Below are positions 20,508 through 32,896 of a DNA stretch of 64,000 nucleotides, in pieces. The DNA is from Gaertneriomyces semiglobifer (taxonomy: Eukaryota > Chytridiomycota > Chytridiomycetes > Spizellomycetales > Spizellomycetaceae), in contig JAHLKF010000006.1 in NCBI GenBank assembly GCA_025558075.1, forward strand, positions 1-64,000, given 5' to 3'. The notes under the pieces are model-generated. The model did not search any database and was not told the origin of the DNA. It worked only from the letters and a program-made list of their open reading frames with translations. Positions within the stretch are counted from its first letter, which is position 1, and every line of letters begins with the position of its first letter. Made by a program: the position numbers and the translations under genes.

Positions 20508-21644
20508 TCACGATGCGAAAAGCCGCTTGATTCCGTCTTTCTGCGCGGGTGTAACATGGTCTGGGAATCGCACGTTCACCTTGACAATCAGATCACCCTT
20601 CTTCCCGGGCATTTTGCTGACAGGCATTCCTTCTCCGGAAAGCACTATGGAGCTGCCTGGCTTCACTGGTGAAGAACCTTGTCCACCAGTAATCTCCACC
20701 ATTCGCCCATCCAAATGTTGGATTTTCTTCGAAAAGCCGCACATTGCCTCCCAAAGTTCAATGCTTATCTCGGAACGCAGTTTGTCTCCATCGCGTTTGA
20801 AGCGTGGGTGTTCTTTCTCTGCAATGATAAACTCGATATCCTGTGTACTACCGTCGGGTAACTCATCGCCTTCATTTGCAAACTTGATCTTGGTGCCGGC
20901 TTTCCATCCCGGTTTGATCTGAATCGTGAGAACCTTTTCGCTTGTTGTGCCGTTCAGGTTGCGCCGCGTAACTTTTAGGCGCTTAGTAGTACCGGTGTAC
21001 AAGTCCTCCAGCGAGACGGGCAACTGGCGCTGTACCGACGTTTGCGCACGCGGCTTTGGCCGTGCCGATCGGGCGCCGCCGAAGAAACCTCCGGGCATAC
21101 CTCCGGGCATGCCTCCCCCATCCTCGTCTGTATCCATAAAGTCAGCTGCGCCGCCAAAGGGACTGGCACCGCCAAAGAATTGCCGGAATATGTCGTCTGC
21201 TGACGAAGGTGTGAAGGGACGGAAGCCACCGCCGCCACCAGCACCTCCACCGCCTTGTCCCATATTAAAGACAAAGGTGCGCCCACCGCCACCAGGGGCC
21301 CCACCGAATCCGCCAAATCCTGGGAAACCTCCAAAGCCAGCAGCACCTGCTCCTTCCGGACCGCCAGTGGGTATACCTCCCTTCAACCCTTCTTCTCCAA
21401 ACTGATCATATATAGTTCTCTTTTGCTTGTCGCTTAGTACCTCGTAGGCTTCTGATATTTCCTTAAACTTTTTGTCAGCCAGTTCTTTGTTATCCGGGTT
21501 CCGGTCAGGATGCCATTTCAACGCGGCCTTGCGGTAGGCCTTCTTCAGTTGATCTTCGTCAGCATCCTTCGGTACGCCAAGGATGGCGTAGTAGTCCCTC
21601 CCACTGGGCATGTGTGTTGATCCTTGATCTGTTCGTACTGGCAT
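20508..21644 (-). CDS. Class II DnaJ/Hsp40 co-chaperone (Sis1/DNAJB type)
   Basis: 378-aa single-exon frame. J-domain from about residue 16 with HPD at 45-47, then a long Gly/Phe- and Gly-rich linker ([22 protein letters not shown]), then two C-terminal substrate-binding barrels ([31 protein letters not shown] near the end). There is no CxxCxGxG zinc region, so it is class II. The family stimulates Hsp70 ATPase and delivers clients in cytosol and nucleus. ATG at 21644 adds 11 residues before [12 protein letters not shown] at 21611; homologues usually begin like the latter. A typical intron (gtgagt at 21710 to ggatag at 21649) ends 4 nt before the first ATG, so the leader is probably spliced. 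Confidence 0.93.
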   Translation of the reverse strand: MPVRTDQGSTHMPSGRDYYAILGVPKDADEDQLKKAYRKAALKWHPDRNPDNKELADKKFKEISEAYEVLSDKQKRTIYDQFGEEGLKGGIPTGGPEGAGAAGFGGFPGFGGFGGAPGGGGRTFVFNMGQGGGGAGGGGGFRPFTPSSADDIFRQFFGGASPFGGAADFMDTDEDGGGMPGGMPGGFFGGARSARPKPRAQTSVQRQLPVSLEDLYTGTTKRLKVTRRNLNGTTSEKVLTIQIKPGWKAGTKIKFANEGDELPDGSTQDIEFIIAEKEHPRFKRDGDKLRSEISIELWEAMCGFSKKIQHLDGRMVEITGGQGSSPVKPGSSIVLSGEGMPVSKMPGKKGDLIVKVNVRFPDHVTPAQKDGIKRLFAS

Positions 21645-21710
21645 TATCCTATCCGTTAGAGACGGAGCGATCTATCAAATTCTATGGACGAACGAGGGGT
21701 TGAGACTCAC

Positions 21711-23292
21711 CTGCACTTCTTTTATAGAAAGGACTTGATCCTTGCAGCTGACAAACGGTCTGTCGTAGATTTCTTGGCGGGTACTGATGATGGAGAGAAT
21801 GAGATTCGAGAGGCTGTTGCTTCCTGTCCTGTGATGTGAGCTTGAGGGTATGTGTAGATATGATACCGGATGCAAAGTGCCGAGACCCAACGCGTAAGTT
21901 CCAGCAAGTTCCATTTGGTTTGTTAACAATGGCGACTAGTCGCCTCTCGGATATTTGAATACGTCTACGAAAAGGGAAAGCAATGGATATTTACGGATAA
22001 GGATCCTAGGCCTGGCGACCGTAAGTACGTTGCTGAACCCCGTCGAGTTCTAGCGACCTGAGCATCATGCCAACATGCATTCGCTGCTACCATACCTTTT
22101 ATGTGATCGGTCGTGCCCGGCTCACCAGGTTACCAGAGCTGAATTCAAATCCTTGGTATTTACGTTGCTCCGGACCATTGGCGGGTTTAGTCTAATGTGC
22201 AAACCTATTACTTTTCAATCCTATGACTTGTGCTGAGGGTCGTCACTTGCACGTAGTTGTAATAACGACAATCCACCCTGATATATGGAATCCGTCTGTG
22301 AACGAGTGAGGCCTGATGATGATGTTTCGTCGGGTCTGACAATGCTTTACAACGTTCCTAATCATGTTAATGTGACGCCAGCGACAAACTGGACTGACTA
22401 CGAAAGCATGCAGCGAAAGAAGTCTAGAAGGCCTAAAAGTGCAATACTGAACTATGATACATGGCGTGCTTTTGCAACTCCACTCGGCCAATAGCAACTG
22501 GAGCCGCATCGTTCTCCTGATCAGTTAGTTTGCCCTGCAGAACATTGCAGATCGCATCTGACGAGGGACAACATTGTCGTCTCTAACGGCTTCATTTCTG
22601 CTTACGGTCGTTTTGGTGGTCTGTCTTTGACTCGCCAGTGAAAACTCTGGGATGTTGTCTCCGGCAGGCGAAAGAATGGATGCTTTTTCCAAGTTCACAG
22701 TGAAAGCAAAGAAAGTTGGGTAGGGTATATGCACACCGAGCGACAGCGTGGGGTCGGTGCATGGTCAAGAGGTCAAGAATCATATACACAACAGTTCTAG
22801 TTGTTGCCAATACTCTCCGCTCCCTACGCACAACAAAACTGGGTTTGGAGTGAGCTGCTAGTAACTCGCCCTGTTCAATGTTCAATATTACATGCAACCC
22901 GGTTTCTTCACACTCGATGCTGGGCAGAACGGATCACAGCGGCATCGCACCTTGGCGCGCCTGCCAGTTACCATAGATCGAAAAGCCAATGCCCATCCGA
23001 TGCAGCCCGTGGAGAAAAGGCTCAGAACATAAAACCAACAAAGTAGAAAGAAAGTAGCGCATCGCTGAGGGAAACGCGCGGTGTATGTCTGCTTACGTAA
23101 CCGAACTCCGCAGGGTGAATTAGGGTTCGCACCAACAGGATTAAGTTTGGTGGACACGGCCCATACACACCCACCCAGCAGCAGCAGCAATACCAGGAGC
23201 AGCAGCAGGATCGAGGAGGAGGGGGAGGCCACAGGCGATCAGAGAGTCTTTCCCGACAGTGCAGTCAGTTAACGGTATCATCACTATCAAAG
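21711..23292. other. Long intergenic region, one weak ORF
   Basis: Nearly 1.6 kb without a supported gene. The plus-strand frame 22285-22494 (69 codons, containing NWTDYESMQRKKSRRPKSAI) looks mildly coding but has no match or splice context. A CAG-repeat run (about 23177-23215) lies just upstream of the zinc transporter. Confidence 0.35.
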
Positions 23293-24736
23293 ATGCTGCA
23301 CTCAATAACGATACCAACAGCCTTCACTGGCTCTAATCCATCACCTCTCCCGCTGTACAAGTCCACTGTCTCGTATTCACCAAAAGATCACCATCGCTCG
23401 CTCACATCTGTTATTCGCCGATATGTTCGCTCCATAGCCAACGACCCTAAAACACGAAAGGTGTTTTTTTTCCTGCTACTTAACTTATCTTTTACGGGGG
23501 TGGAGTTCTTGTATGGGTGGTGGACAAACTCGCTGGGATTAACGGCAGATGCAGTCCATATGCTATTTGACTCGACAGCCATTCTGTTCAGTCTATGGGC
23601 GAGTGTTGTGGCGAAGTGGGAGAGCAACGAGAAATATACATACGGGTATACATTTTACAGCTTGGTATCAGTATGACTTTATGATATTAATGCAATGTCG
23701 TGTGTAGGTACGGAAGAGTTGAGACGATGACTGGGTTTGTGAACGCGCTAGCGCTGCTGTTTGCCAGCTGGAATATTATTTGGGAGGCTTGTGAGAGATT
23801 CTTTGATCCCACGGAGATCAAGACAGATCAACTCCTGGTTGTATCAGTCTTAGGGTTGCTGGTGAACTTAGGTTGGTACCAAGCGTTTTTCATAATCAGC
23901 AGTTTACCAGTAGAATTGACGTTGATGCTGTATGTTACAGTGGGAATATTTGCGTTTGACCATGGCCACGCTCACGGGCATGATCATGGGCATGGGCACT
24001 CACATGGGCACAGCCATTCGCACGGCGGCCACTCGCATTCTCATGACTACGTACAAATGCATTCCGTGAATGGCCATGATCACAAACATCACGACCACTC
24101 CCATGATCACCATGACCACCATGACCACCATCACGGACATGGCCATTCGCACGCTCATCACGACCATGGGCATAGCCACGGCCACTCTCACGGGGCAACT
24201 TCCAATCCGCTCATGCATGGCATGTTCCTTCATATCCTTTCAGATACCCTTGGTTCGGTTGGAGTCATTATCTCGTCACTTCTCATCCAGTGGTATGGTT
24301 GGATGTGGGCCGATCCGTTATGCTCCTTATTCATCGCAGTCCTTACCATTGCGAGTCTCTGGCCGCTTTTGAGATCAAGTGGAACAGTGCTTTTGCAAGC
24401 AGTTCCGGAAGGCTTACAAGCAGAATTGGTAAATGTGTATAGAAAGGTGCGGCAGTAGCGGCTTTATGTTTGTGGAGTTAATGGCGTTGGCTGACTGAAG
24501 TGGCTTCTTCACAGATCATGCAAATTGAGGGTGTAGTCTCGTATTCACAACCACATTTTTGGGAATTATCACAAGATAACAACGTCGGAACCATCAAGCT
24601 CCAAGTTAGAAGAGACGTTGATGATGAAGCTGTCCGATTGCGAGTGCTCGAGGTGTTTAATGAAGCAGGAGTAAGGAACATGGTTGTGCAAATTGAGAGG
24701 ACTGCAGGTGTTCCCGATGTTGCTGGGTATCAATGA
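23293..24736 (+). CDS. Zinc transporter of the cation diffusion facilitator family (ZnT7/Msc2 type)
   Basis: Exons 23293-23645, 23708-23871, 23941-24446 and 24515-24736 join to 414 aa. It has the six-TM CDF plan: TM2 carries LTADAVHMLFD and TM5 HILSDTLG (paired H-x3-D metal site), YGYGRVETMTGFVN spans the first splice junction, and a very His-rich cytosolic loop (dozens of HGH/HSH/HDH repeats, about residues 180-250) lies between TM4 and TM5. A C-terminal domain ends with VVQIERTAG. Sequence order closely follows animal SLC30A7. Such proteins move Zn2+ from cytosol into the Golgi/ER. The second intron (69 nt, multiple of three) leaves an open frame if not removed. Confidence 0.92.
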
Positions 24737-24848
24737 TGCACTAATAGATAGATACGCCCTGGAGGACTTGGAATCAGGCTCAATGCTCTTAGTATACTAG
24801 CCAATTGTAGTAATGTGTTTTTGGCAATCTTCTCATTTATTATCATGA

Positions 24849-25553
24849 TCACCCGGCGATGCTTCTCTCTTCCCGTTCCTTTTCGGCATCCCCACTTTTG
24901 ACTGCTTCGGCAAGCAGTCGGTCAAACTCCTTACTAATTGTTTCGAGACTATCCCAAGTCGTCGAGATGATACTTAACGAAGAAACCGTTGGACCCAAGC
25001 GTAATTTGGCTTTGGACGACGAATCCGTCAGGTGCACTACCAGTTTCTGTGTTGAAGGAACATGGCTAAAGAAGTTGTTCCTGAGATACTGCGAGGTGAG
25101 ACTTCCGGGTACGAGCATAGAGGACACTTGATGCATGTGGCTCTCTGCTTACCAGGCCTCCATCTCCTCCCCTTTAGTGTCGTCTCCAACCATAAGTATG
25201 ACTGCCCGCGCGGCTGGTGCTAGCGTCGGCCATGCTTGGTAAAACCTGGATACAACCGCAAGTCATGAGTGCTTGGAGTCGATGACAAGCTATTTGCTAT
25301 CCTTTCATTACTTTGAATTTCCGCTACAATCCCATAATTCGACCTGGACTGCCATGGCATCACTCTTTCTCTTCACGTCATTGCCGCTGATCCTTCGCTC
25401 CAATTCGAGAATGCGGACACCTTGGGTCGGTCGATACGAGCTTGATGCGCTGGAGGTGTTGAACGTTTCGGACACTTCACCCAGGTGGTTCGCCAAGAAC
25501 GTTTTGCCGGAGCGAGGCGGCCCAATTACAAAGACGGCGACCTTTGGTGGCAT
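24849..25553 (-). CDS. Intraflagellar transport protein 22 (Rab-like 5 GTPase)
   Basis: Exons 25553-25312, 25245-25153 and 25101-24849 give 195 aa. P-loop IGPPRSGKT at the N-terminus, then YRPTQGVRILE and VELWDCSGNSK, AWPTLAPAARAVILM and a C-terminal end REERSIAG, all in the order seen in IFT22/RABL5 (human ends REEMSIMT; length 185). The protein is a small GTPase subunit of IFT-B, which builds and maintains cilia and flagella. The acceptor of exon 3 (ggaag at 25102) is chosen for frame and is less certain. It tells that this fungus forms flagella. Confidence 0.88.
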
Positions 25554-26502
25554 CGTGCGATACTCAGAGAGCTGCCACCCACTTGTAAAACTACATTGGT
25601 CTATCGAGTGCTTGGATGCCCACTCATTGCTGTCCTTCCAACCTAATCATCTTTTTTGGAAGCCCATCAGGGCCAAGAACACACGGCGCCCACGCGACGA
25701 GACGTCGACTGGCTACTATACGCACATGCACTTGTGGAATGAGCGGATGGGAATATGCCAGCACGAACGGCAACCTGAACATGCCGGTTACTGTCAACGT
25801 CGGTGCGAAAAGGCTGGTGTGCACACAATTGAGGCACGAGTTTGTCTTCCAAGAGACGAACCCTGCCAAGGATTACTTTCAAACACTGAGCTGGCTAGTA
25901 CGCTGACTGCATCCCTTTCAGCCCTCCTGATCTTCATCACATCATATCCCACTTGTTCGCAAGTTCATCCATTCCCAAGTTCAGTCAGGAACAACGGATA
26001 CGGTATGCGTTCGCAAGTTACTTTGTGTTATTAATAAACAGCGACGGCGCGCTGGTGGTCACTGTCCAGTCGGCAGCAGCTTCACACTTCCTAAAGACGT
26101 CGCGCCCAAACCATTCCGTGACCATCAAGCAGAACCGAGGTTCCTGAATTCAACCCTGCCGCAAAGGCCGCCCCCTTTAGAGAGCATTTGGGAGAGCCCA
26201 TGGGCCCGATAAATACAGTTTAGCATTTTTTTGCAGTCACCTCCCGTTTCTGGCGCCCCCCATCATCTCGAACTACGCCGGTGTGCCCATTATAAACAAA
26301 CAATTCGTAGGCAGCGTTTATAGAGAGGTGGGCGGTTGTTTCTCAAAAGGTTGTAAGGTGGAGCTAATTGTTGATTGGCAAAGCAGGAGGAGCTAGTCCA
26401 GTTTATCTGGCGCCTATGAACAGCTTTTCGAATTGTAATTGCTCTATTGTCGCGCCAAGTCGCCAGCAATAAGCCCATCGGATACGGACACATTGTCAAG
26501 CG
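25554..26502. other. Region between divergent genes, ambiguous frames
   Basis: IFT22 (minus) and the Nem1-type gene (plus) diverge from here. Between 25600 and 25910 three plus-strand frames and one minus-strand frame are all open and each looks partly protein-like, so I cannot decide whether a gene is present. From 26150 to 26500 only non-coding sequence is seen. Confidence 0.35.
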
Positions 26503-27703
26503 ATGCTGTCGCACGCTGTCGTCCTGTTTTGGCAAACGCTTGAGTGGTTGATGGAATGGTTGAATTTGGAGACTTGGAAGCACAGACTGCGAGGAAGAGC
26601 CATCGACAACCGTCATGAAGAGAAAGATGATTTGCATAATGCGAGTACACGCAAGGAACGGAGAAAAAGCGCTGCCGTCAACTTGCGAAGGAGTCCTCGT
26701 CTAGCCGAGAAGAAAGGCAGTCCTACTTCGAGCGCTGGTGAACGTGACGAACACCATACCGCTGGATCGTGCGAGGATGATTCTTCAGGTGTCGCTTACA
26801 CTACTTCTGTCTCTCCGGAGGCATCTGTGAACGAAATTGAACTGAAACGTGTGCGCTCGAAAACGTCCTCAAAATCCCTGAAGCCTAAGAAGTCCAAGGC
26901 AACATTGTCGTCTGCACATCATGATGTCTCTCGAATTCCCCGTGCGGTAATAATTAAGCCGCGGAAGAAGACGTTGGTTCTCGACCTTGATGAAACTCTG
27001 ATTCATTCGACTGCTCGGGGTACACGCGGTCATGATTTCGCGGTAGAAGTGCAGATTGGATGGCGTAGTTGTTTATATTATGTTTACAAAAGACCGTACT
27101 GTGACGAATTTTTACGAGTGGTGAGCCTCTCTGGTTTAAGTTTTCCTGTTAATTGGTCCAGTGCTAATGCGCGGCGTTTTAAGGTTTCGCAATGGTATAC
27201 CCTGATCATCTTCACCGCCTCTATGTCAGAATATGCGGATCCAGTGATTGATTTCCTCGATCCTACAAGAAAACTGATTCATTCACGCTACTTTCGTGAA
27301 ACATGTCGGCTAAAGTATGGAGTCTACATTAAAGACTTGACTGTTATTTGTGATGAAGAGAACAATCGCGAAAAGCAGAAAGCAATCAAGTCCAAACACC
27401 ATATCCATGGCGTTTCAAATACCTCGGATGGAAGTGAGCTAACTCTTGGAGAGGTGGCACTAGTGGACAACAGTCCCATCAGTTACGCAGAAAACCGAGG
27501 TGCGTCCCGCATAGTCGTGTTTACAAAGTGTTTTTGGGCGGTAACTAATGTCTGGTCTTTTACGTGTTTCCTCAGATAATGGCATACCGATTGAATCGTG
27601 GATATCTGATCCGAAGGACGAGGCATTGCTTGACCTGCTTCCGATGCTCGATGCACTACGATTCGTTGATGATGTTAGACATGTACTGAGCATGAAAGGG
27701 TAG
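26503..27703 (+). CDS. CTD nuclear envelope phosphatase (Nem1/Dullard type)
   Basis: Exons 26503-27120, 27184-27499 and 27576-27703 give 353 aa. A hydrophobic N-terminal segment ([19 protein letters not shown]) is followed by a basic linker ([10 protein letters not shown]) and an FCP1-type HAD domain: [12 protein letters not shown] with the DxDxT catalytic motif, [22 protein letters not shown] across splice junction 1, [23 protein letters not shown], and after junction 2 [12 protein letters not shown]...[14 protein letters not shown]. The family dephosphorylates lipin/Pah1 at the nuclear and ER membrane and so controls phospholipid versus triglyceride synthesis. An insertion of about 30 charged residues precedes the VDNSP motif. 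Confidence 0.92.
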
Positions 27704-28567
27704 CAAGCAAGGGAAATCCCAGTTTCCAGTGGATCGATTGTCCCGTCCTCTAAGGTGACCTCCGGGATTAAGAATGATATTTGCACCATCCGCGCCGACA
27801 TGGCTCGTGCGGTTGCAAAAGAATTTTGGAAGCACAAGAGTAGATCTTCCGAAATAACATATTCATCGTATATATTAATGTAGGGCGCTGAAGCATGCTG
27901 TATACCAGTAGACAGTTCACCGACTTGAGTAGCTCTGAAAGAGTGGAGATGTCGTAGGGTAATATACAGAGGAAAGGAGAAATTAATTAGACCGAATGGG
28001 ACGAGGTGGGCTGGCCTTGTCGTTCGAACATTGTGGCTACCCCGGTCGTGGTGATCTAGCCGCATTACCTGCAACAGACGCACAACCCAGGCCGCGCAAT
28101 TACTTATTACTCTCTGACATTCTCGAATGAAAGCTCAAAACTGACCCTGCCACTTGGTCCAAGACTGGAAATGTGGTGGTAAACCATTATTAGACGCAAC
28201 GACATCCTATTATTCCCATGCGCCTAGATACATCGTAGTGGCTCTAGATTCATAGATAACCGTTGCGCCATTTGTGGTTTGGATTGAATGCTGAACCACA
28301 GCATGCATCTGTGTCGCCGCGCTTGCCGTTGCACCACCGGTTTGAGTATGAATTGATGATTGAATGATGTGACGAGAAAAGGCCCTCCTATTATCGTTCC
28401 TTACCCTTCAAAACATATATCGAAATTATTGGAATTGGAAGTACTCTGACCCTTTGGAGCGAGAGTTGAAGGTCTCGCGCTGAGTAAACAAGTCGATTAC
28501 TTTCGAAAAATAAATTCCAAATGAGACGATTCATCTACCAATCCATCCACACCTCTAAAGCTCGATT
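27704..28567. other. Intergenic
   Basis: No supported gene. A 207-codon minus frame overlaps the last Nem1 exon and has no splice or homology support. Confidence 0.4.
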
Positions 28568-29165
28568 CTAGCGAGATTCTAGCGGATAGGGACGAGCTGT
28601 TTCTGTGATAATCACTAGATGACTTACGTGCACAAGCAAATGATCTATCTTACCAGTCAGTTCAGGGGCGTTCGCTCCCTCATCCGTCCACCGACCGTTA
28701 CTTTCCAGATAAATAACCGGTAGCCCTGAACTGACGCCGTTAACCATGAAGAAATGTCTCGCCTGAATGAATCACGCACGTTCGCTCACCAACCATCAAT
28801 TCGTCATTACTGTCCAGCTGGTCTACGGGTATAGTTGCGCTTCCCTTAAAAATGTAAGTTAGTAATTAGTACGACAGATCGGACACCGAGCTTCGCGAGC
28901 TCATCCCATCCTCTGATGGTGTATAAACAACAGTCCGTTGTTTGAGAGCTTCTGCTCTTTGCGTAAATGCCTAGGCACAGAAAAGTAAAGACAGAATAGA
29001 TAGATTAGGATCCATCACCATAGCATTGTGCTTTGCCAGTCCGCACAGCGGACAATGACTTACTGCGAACAGCAGCAGGATTCCGAGGGCAGTGGCAGCT
29101 TTCTACACAATAAACAATCTGATATTATTCCACCAGCATGGAGTCCCACTAACCTTGAAAATCAT
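28568..29165 (-). CDS. Small secreted protein, six short exons
   Basis: Exons 29165-29154 (12 nt), 29102-29064, 28970-28887, 28844-28790, 28725-28654 and 28602-28568 join in frame to 98 aa. The N-terminus MIFKKAATALGILLLFAAFT then QRAEA is a textbook signal peptide (two Lys, hydrophobic core, Ala-x-Ala cleavage site). The mature part is short, hydrophilic and without Cys pairs; it contains LPVIYLESNGRWTDEGANAP. Introns 1, 2, 4 and 5 have clear GT-AG ends; intron 3 is only 42 nt (a longer version using gttgtt is possible) and contains TACTAAC. Function unknown; the gene is invisible to simple frame scanning because no exon exceeds 84 nt. Confidence 0.55.
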
Positions 29166-29960
29166 TTCCGAAGGACCTTGAGCTGAACTGAGGCCATAGT
29201 GAGGATAGCAGCAAGAAACCGGGGCAGTGGCAGATCGCGTCAACAATCTGGCATTGTTCCACCCACGCTGATCCCCGCCACACTTTTTTCATCACACGAA
29301 CACATATGTGCCCATGTGACGCCGCACTGTCGCTCGCTGACGGAATACGACTTGGAATTACAACCGGCATCGAACTCGCCAGCCGTGAAGCTGGAACCAC
29401 AAGTGAGGATTGCAAACAACGGATACTTGACATTCCCAGGCATAGTGGAAGGCCAAGTTTGACTGTTGACCGAGGTGGAGACAATCAGCATTGAAAACGC
29501 AAGGCACCTTTAAGACTTTGATGACCTACCGTTGTGTTTGACGAATACAGCGGCAGATGCGCAGGGATTCGTTGCTGTTTGTTGACATCGAACGGAGCAG
29601 TGTGAGCGCCCTGACATGGTTGTAGCGTGATGGCAGAAACCAGGGACATACATAGCTATTCCTTTAGTCCGGATAGTTCACTTTCATGGGAAAATCTCAT
29701 CGCTCTCAGGGTGTCCAGCAACGCGTCAATTAAGGCACACGCGTTCAAACTAGTCCGAAGGGCTAACGTTAACCGTCAGGCAGCGCTGAAGGGGCCTCCT
29801 CGTCTCTTTCACACTGAGACGAGCATTAGGAACTTTCCCGCTGCCAGAACATGCAGTGCCTTCAAGAGACCTTAACCAAGTGCCGCAGGTAACTCCATCC
29901 TTCTGTTTCGAGATATGCTGCCACACATTAACATTTGAAGAACTTAAAGGCCTTGAAGGT
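29166..29960. other. Ambiguous region
   Basis: Open frames on both strands (for example 29149-29484 and 29240-29491 on minus) overlap one another and none wins. A 45-bp imperfect repeat of the area around 29088-29138 (gggcagtggcag...aacaatctg) recurs at 29220-29262. Confidence 0.3.
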
Positions 29961-29987
29961 CTTCTTCTTCAATGATTACGGCAGGTA

Positions 29988-30558
29988 CTGCGTCTCGGCG
30001 CTTGCCGTGTGATCTTGCCCTACCTTTCTGTTCCGGTTAAGCTGGGAGACGGTATCGGGTACGACCCGCAGAGACCGCAGGTACATCTCGCGTTCTTGGA
30101 AAGTTCGTCGGGCTTGCGAGCAGAGAACGCAGGCCACACATTAGAGGAGTGGAAACCACAACTCTTGCTCTACAGCTCGCCATTTCATAGACAAAGATGC
30201 AGCTTTCAGCTGGAAAGTTCTGTCGAAATTGCGAGCTGTAGACAATATCGTCCTCTCCACCGCCTCGGTGGACGCCGATGGGCAACCCTGGAAATTTGTG
30301 CAGAGTCGTGCGGCTCGAATTCCGCATTGGGCAGAAAGAAGCCGCCTGTTGCCCGTTATGGAGATGGTGGCAACCGTCTTCTTAACCTTGATCGAGCAGA
30401 GAAAGGGTCGCCACGCCATTGAGGAAGAAAGCAACGGCCTGCGGAGCGTAGAAGGTTTTACCGCACGCCAAAATGCGGCAGTTTCAAAACTGCTAGTGCC
30501 GGGGGGGGTGGGGAAATGCCGCTTATATATTTGTATCAACTATGCATGTAGTAATTGA
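29988..30558 (+). CDS. Possible gene of unknown function, splicing unresolved
   Basis: Two overlapping plus-strand frames look coding: 29988-about 30170 (ILPYLSVPVKLGDGIGYDPQ) and about 30185-30500 (FIDKDAAFSWKVLSKLRAVD then DADGQPWKFVQSRAARIP). An intron probably joins them, but several donors fit and the end after 30500 (a G9 run) is unclear. No family recognised. It may be a single exon pair or part of a degraded gene. Confidence 0.3.
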
Positions 30559-30877
30559 ACAATTGAAATGCTTCTTGAGGCTTGTACATGTACCAACAGT
30601 ACCATTAGTACCATAACTTTGAATCACAACGGTACCATTAGATATTTCCAAAAAGCAATCGGGGATACGCTCGCGTACGTATTGAAATGAGCTCGCCTAT
30701 CGGAGCTGCCCAATTCCTTTTGGAACACTTCCACGACGCGTCGGACGCGCACGCTAGCTCAACGTCCAAACGTCCAGCAATCGCATCCTTTAGGATTGCC
30801 CTGTTGGATCAGCTTGAGTAACGACTAAAAGAGAAGCCTTTACTTCGCAACTTCATAGTGAAAAGTACTTCAGCAGA
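30559..30877. other. Intergenic, ERG6-type gene promoter region
   Basis: Contains a triplicated agtaccatta/gtaccattag motif near 30599-30640. No gene seen. Confidence 0.35.
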
Positions 30878-32193
30878 ATGACTCGCGTGAAGAAGACTGC
30901 AGGGGACAGTGAGCCGGAGATTACGCCGGTTCAAGATCCAGAACTCTCTTCATTTTTCCTGCGTCTGCGCAAGCGTAACACCGATGATCTGGCTCACAAA
31001 CAGACGGTGGACTCCTTCTTTCAGTACTGGGAGCGTGATCGTGACGGTGAGGTGCTGATGAAGAATGACGAGGTTGTGGAGGTGCGTCGAGGAAAGGCCG
31101 CCAAACTTACGAACCACTTTTATGACATGGTCACCGACTTCTACGAGTACGGTAAGTTATTATGCCAAACCTTCAACTGCATTTGTTATCGTTGGATGTA
31201 AAGTGTTAAAACGTTCTGGGCTTTCAGGTTGGGGGTATTCCTTCCACTTTGCGCGTATGTTCAAGGATCAGTCGTTCGCTCAAAGTATTGCTCAGCATGA
31301 GCTCTACCTTGCACTGAAGCTCGGACTTAAGAAGGGAATGGAGTGTCTCGATGTTGGCTGTGGCGTGGGCGGTCCGATGCGTGAAATCGCACGATTCTCT
31401 GAGGCTTTCATCATCGGGCTGAACAACAACCAGTATCAGGTCGAGAGGTGCAGGCACCTCGCCGAAGAAAAAGGATTGGCAGAGCTTTGCTCTACTGTCA
31501 AGGGCGACTTTACCAAAATGCCCCTACCTGCCAACTCTGTTGATGCTGCTTATGCGCTCGAGGCTACATGCCATGCCCCCCGGCTTGAGCAAGTCTACGG
31601 AGAGATCTTCCGCGTCCTTAGACCCGGTTCTTCGTTTGCCTGCTACGAGTGGTGCACGACAGACCGCTATGATGAGTCTGACCCTGTTCAGAAGAAGATT
31701 ATTCGTGACCTTGAAGAGGGAAACAGTATCTCGAAGCTTTACACGGTGGATCAGTGTCTACAGGCTTTGAAGACTGTTGGATTTGAGATTGTGGAGTGGG
31801 AGGACCTGGCATCTCCTGACTCGGGTTTGCAAAAGGCACAAGATCCCTGGTATCTGCCCCTCAAAGGATCGTACTCTTTGAAATTGGACAACTTGAACAG
31901 GTGGAGGATGACTCCCATGGGTCGTTGGTAAGTGATACGCCATGGATGTACCTAGTTGATATTTCAATGACCAACAATTATATCTTCATTGTAGGTTTAC
32001 CGATAGAATGGTGTCTGGTCTCGAGACCGTTCGCCTTGCTCCTTCTGGTACCCGTAAAGTATCTTCCCTGCTCAACCTGGCCGCTGACAACCTTGTTAAG
32101 GGTGGGGAGATGCACATCTTCACTCCCATGCTGTTCTTCCTTGCTCGGAAGCCCGCGAAGGGCACGAAGGGCACGGCTTCAGTTGGACATTGA
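30878..32193 (+). CDS. ERG6: Sterol 24-C-methyltransferase
   Basis: Exons 30878-31151, 31228-31927 and 31995-32193 encode 390 aa, close to the usual 375-385. Landmarks: YEYGWGYSFHFARM (sterol-binding region, across junction 1), the SAM-binding motif LDVGCGVGGPMREIA, GLNNNQYQVERC, FTKMPLPANSVDAAYALEATCHAP, a conserved YEWCTTDRY, and a C-terminal sterol methyltransferase domain with WYLPLKGSY. The enzyme transfers a methyl group from S-adenosylmethionine to C-24 of the sterol side chain in ergosterol synthesis at the ER/lipid droplet. No targeting peptide; all catalytic landmarks are present. Confidence 0.95.
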
Positions 32194-32396
32194 TGGCGTG
32201 GCCAGACCCGTGTTGGGCGTTCGGCGTGCCGAGCTAGGCTTTGTTGGCCTATCGACACAAAGATAGACTATATATAATACAAGCCCGACTTCTAATACAA
32301 GGACAATGAGTTAGAAGCCCGAGTTCTCAGTCGAGGAAATTTGAAAATGGGTTGAATGAACGCGGTTAAAGTGTCAAGACAAAATGGAAAAAAAAT

Positions 32397-32478
32397 TGGA
32401 CGCAGCAGGATTCGAACCTGCGAACCACAAGGGACTGCGACCTGAACACAGCGGATTTGACCACTTTCCTATACGTCC
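32397..32478 (-). tRNA. tRNA-Leu (anticodon CAG)
   Basis: 82 nt including discriminator A. Acceptor GGACGTA/TGCGTCC, anticodon stem CTGTG/CGCAG enclosing TTCAGGT (anticodon CAG), a class II variable arm, and T arm GCAGG-TTCGAAT-CCTGC. No intron. A run of eight T on the minus strand at 32387-32394 is the Pol III terminator. Confidence 0.93.
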
Positions 32479-32896
32479 TTGTTGATGCTGGCAAAGCCTT
32501 TGCAAAATTACATTAGCTTGAAACTTGGAATACCACAAACATCTGTTGTATAGGGATGTCGCACTGCCAATAGATCGAGGTGACGATCGTCAACTGGTGT
32601 CAACTAAGGCCTGTAAGGACGCATCGTCACTAGAGCATGGGCACTTACATAGATACCAGTACTGAATTATTTCTTCGCCCATATGCGGCAACGTTGGTCG
32701 TCCGGGCTTTAATACCGTAGGCATACGTTGAAATAATTGCTCGACGCACCCAATTGCCAAACGTCTGCTTTGCATGCTGAAATTGCTGACTTCGTATCGA
32801 TCAATGTCGCATTGCCGACCCTTATCGGATCATGGGTGGTTGGGCCCGGAAAAGCGAAGAAACCAACAAAAGCAGCTAAAGTGGTTGTTATATAAA

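Noticed and set aside
25273..26034. 253-codon plus-strand frame
   Set aside because: Its first half is antisense to IFT22 exon 1 and the rest competes with equally open frames.
27460..28083. 207-codon minus-strand frame
   Set aside because: Overlaps the last exon and intron of the Nem1-type gene; composition and lack of motifs suggest a chance frame.
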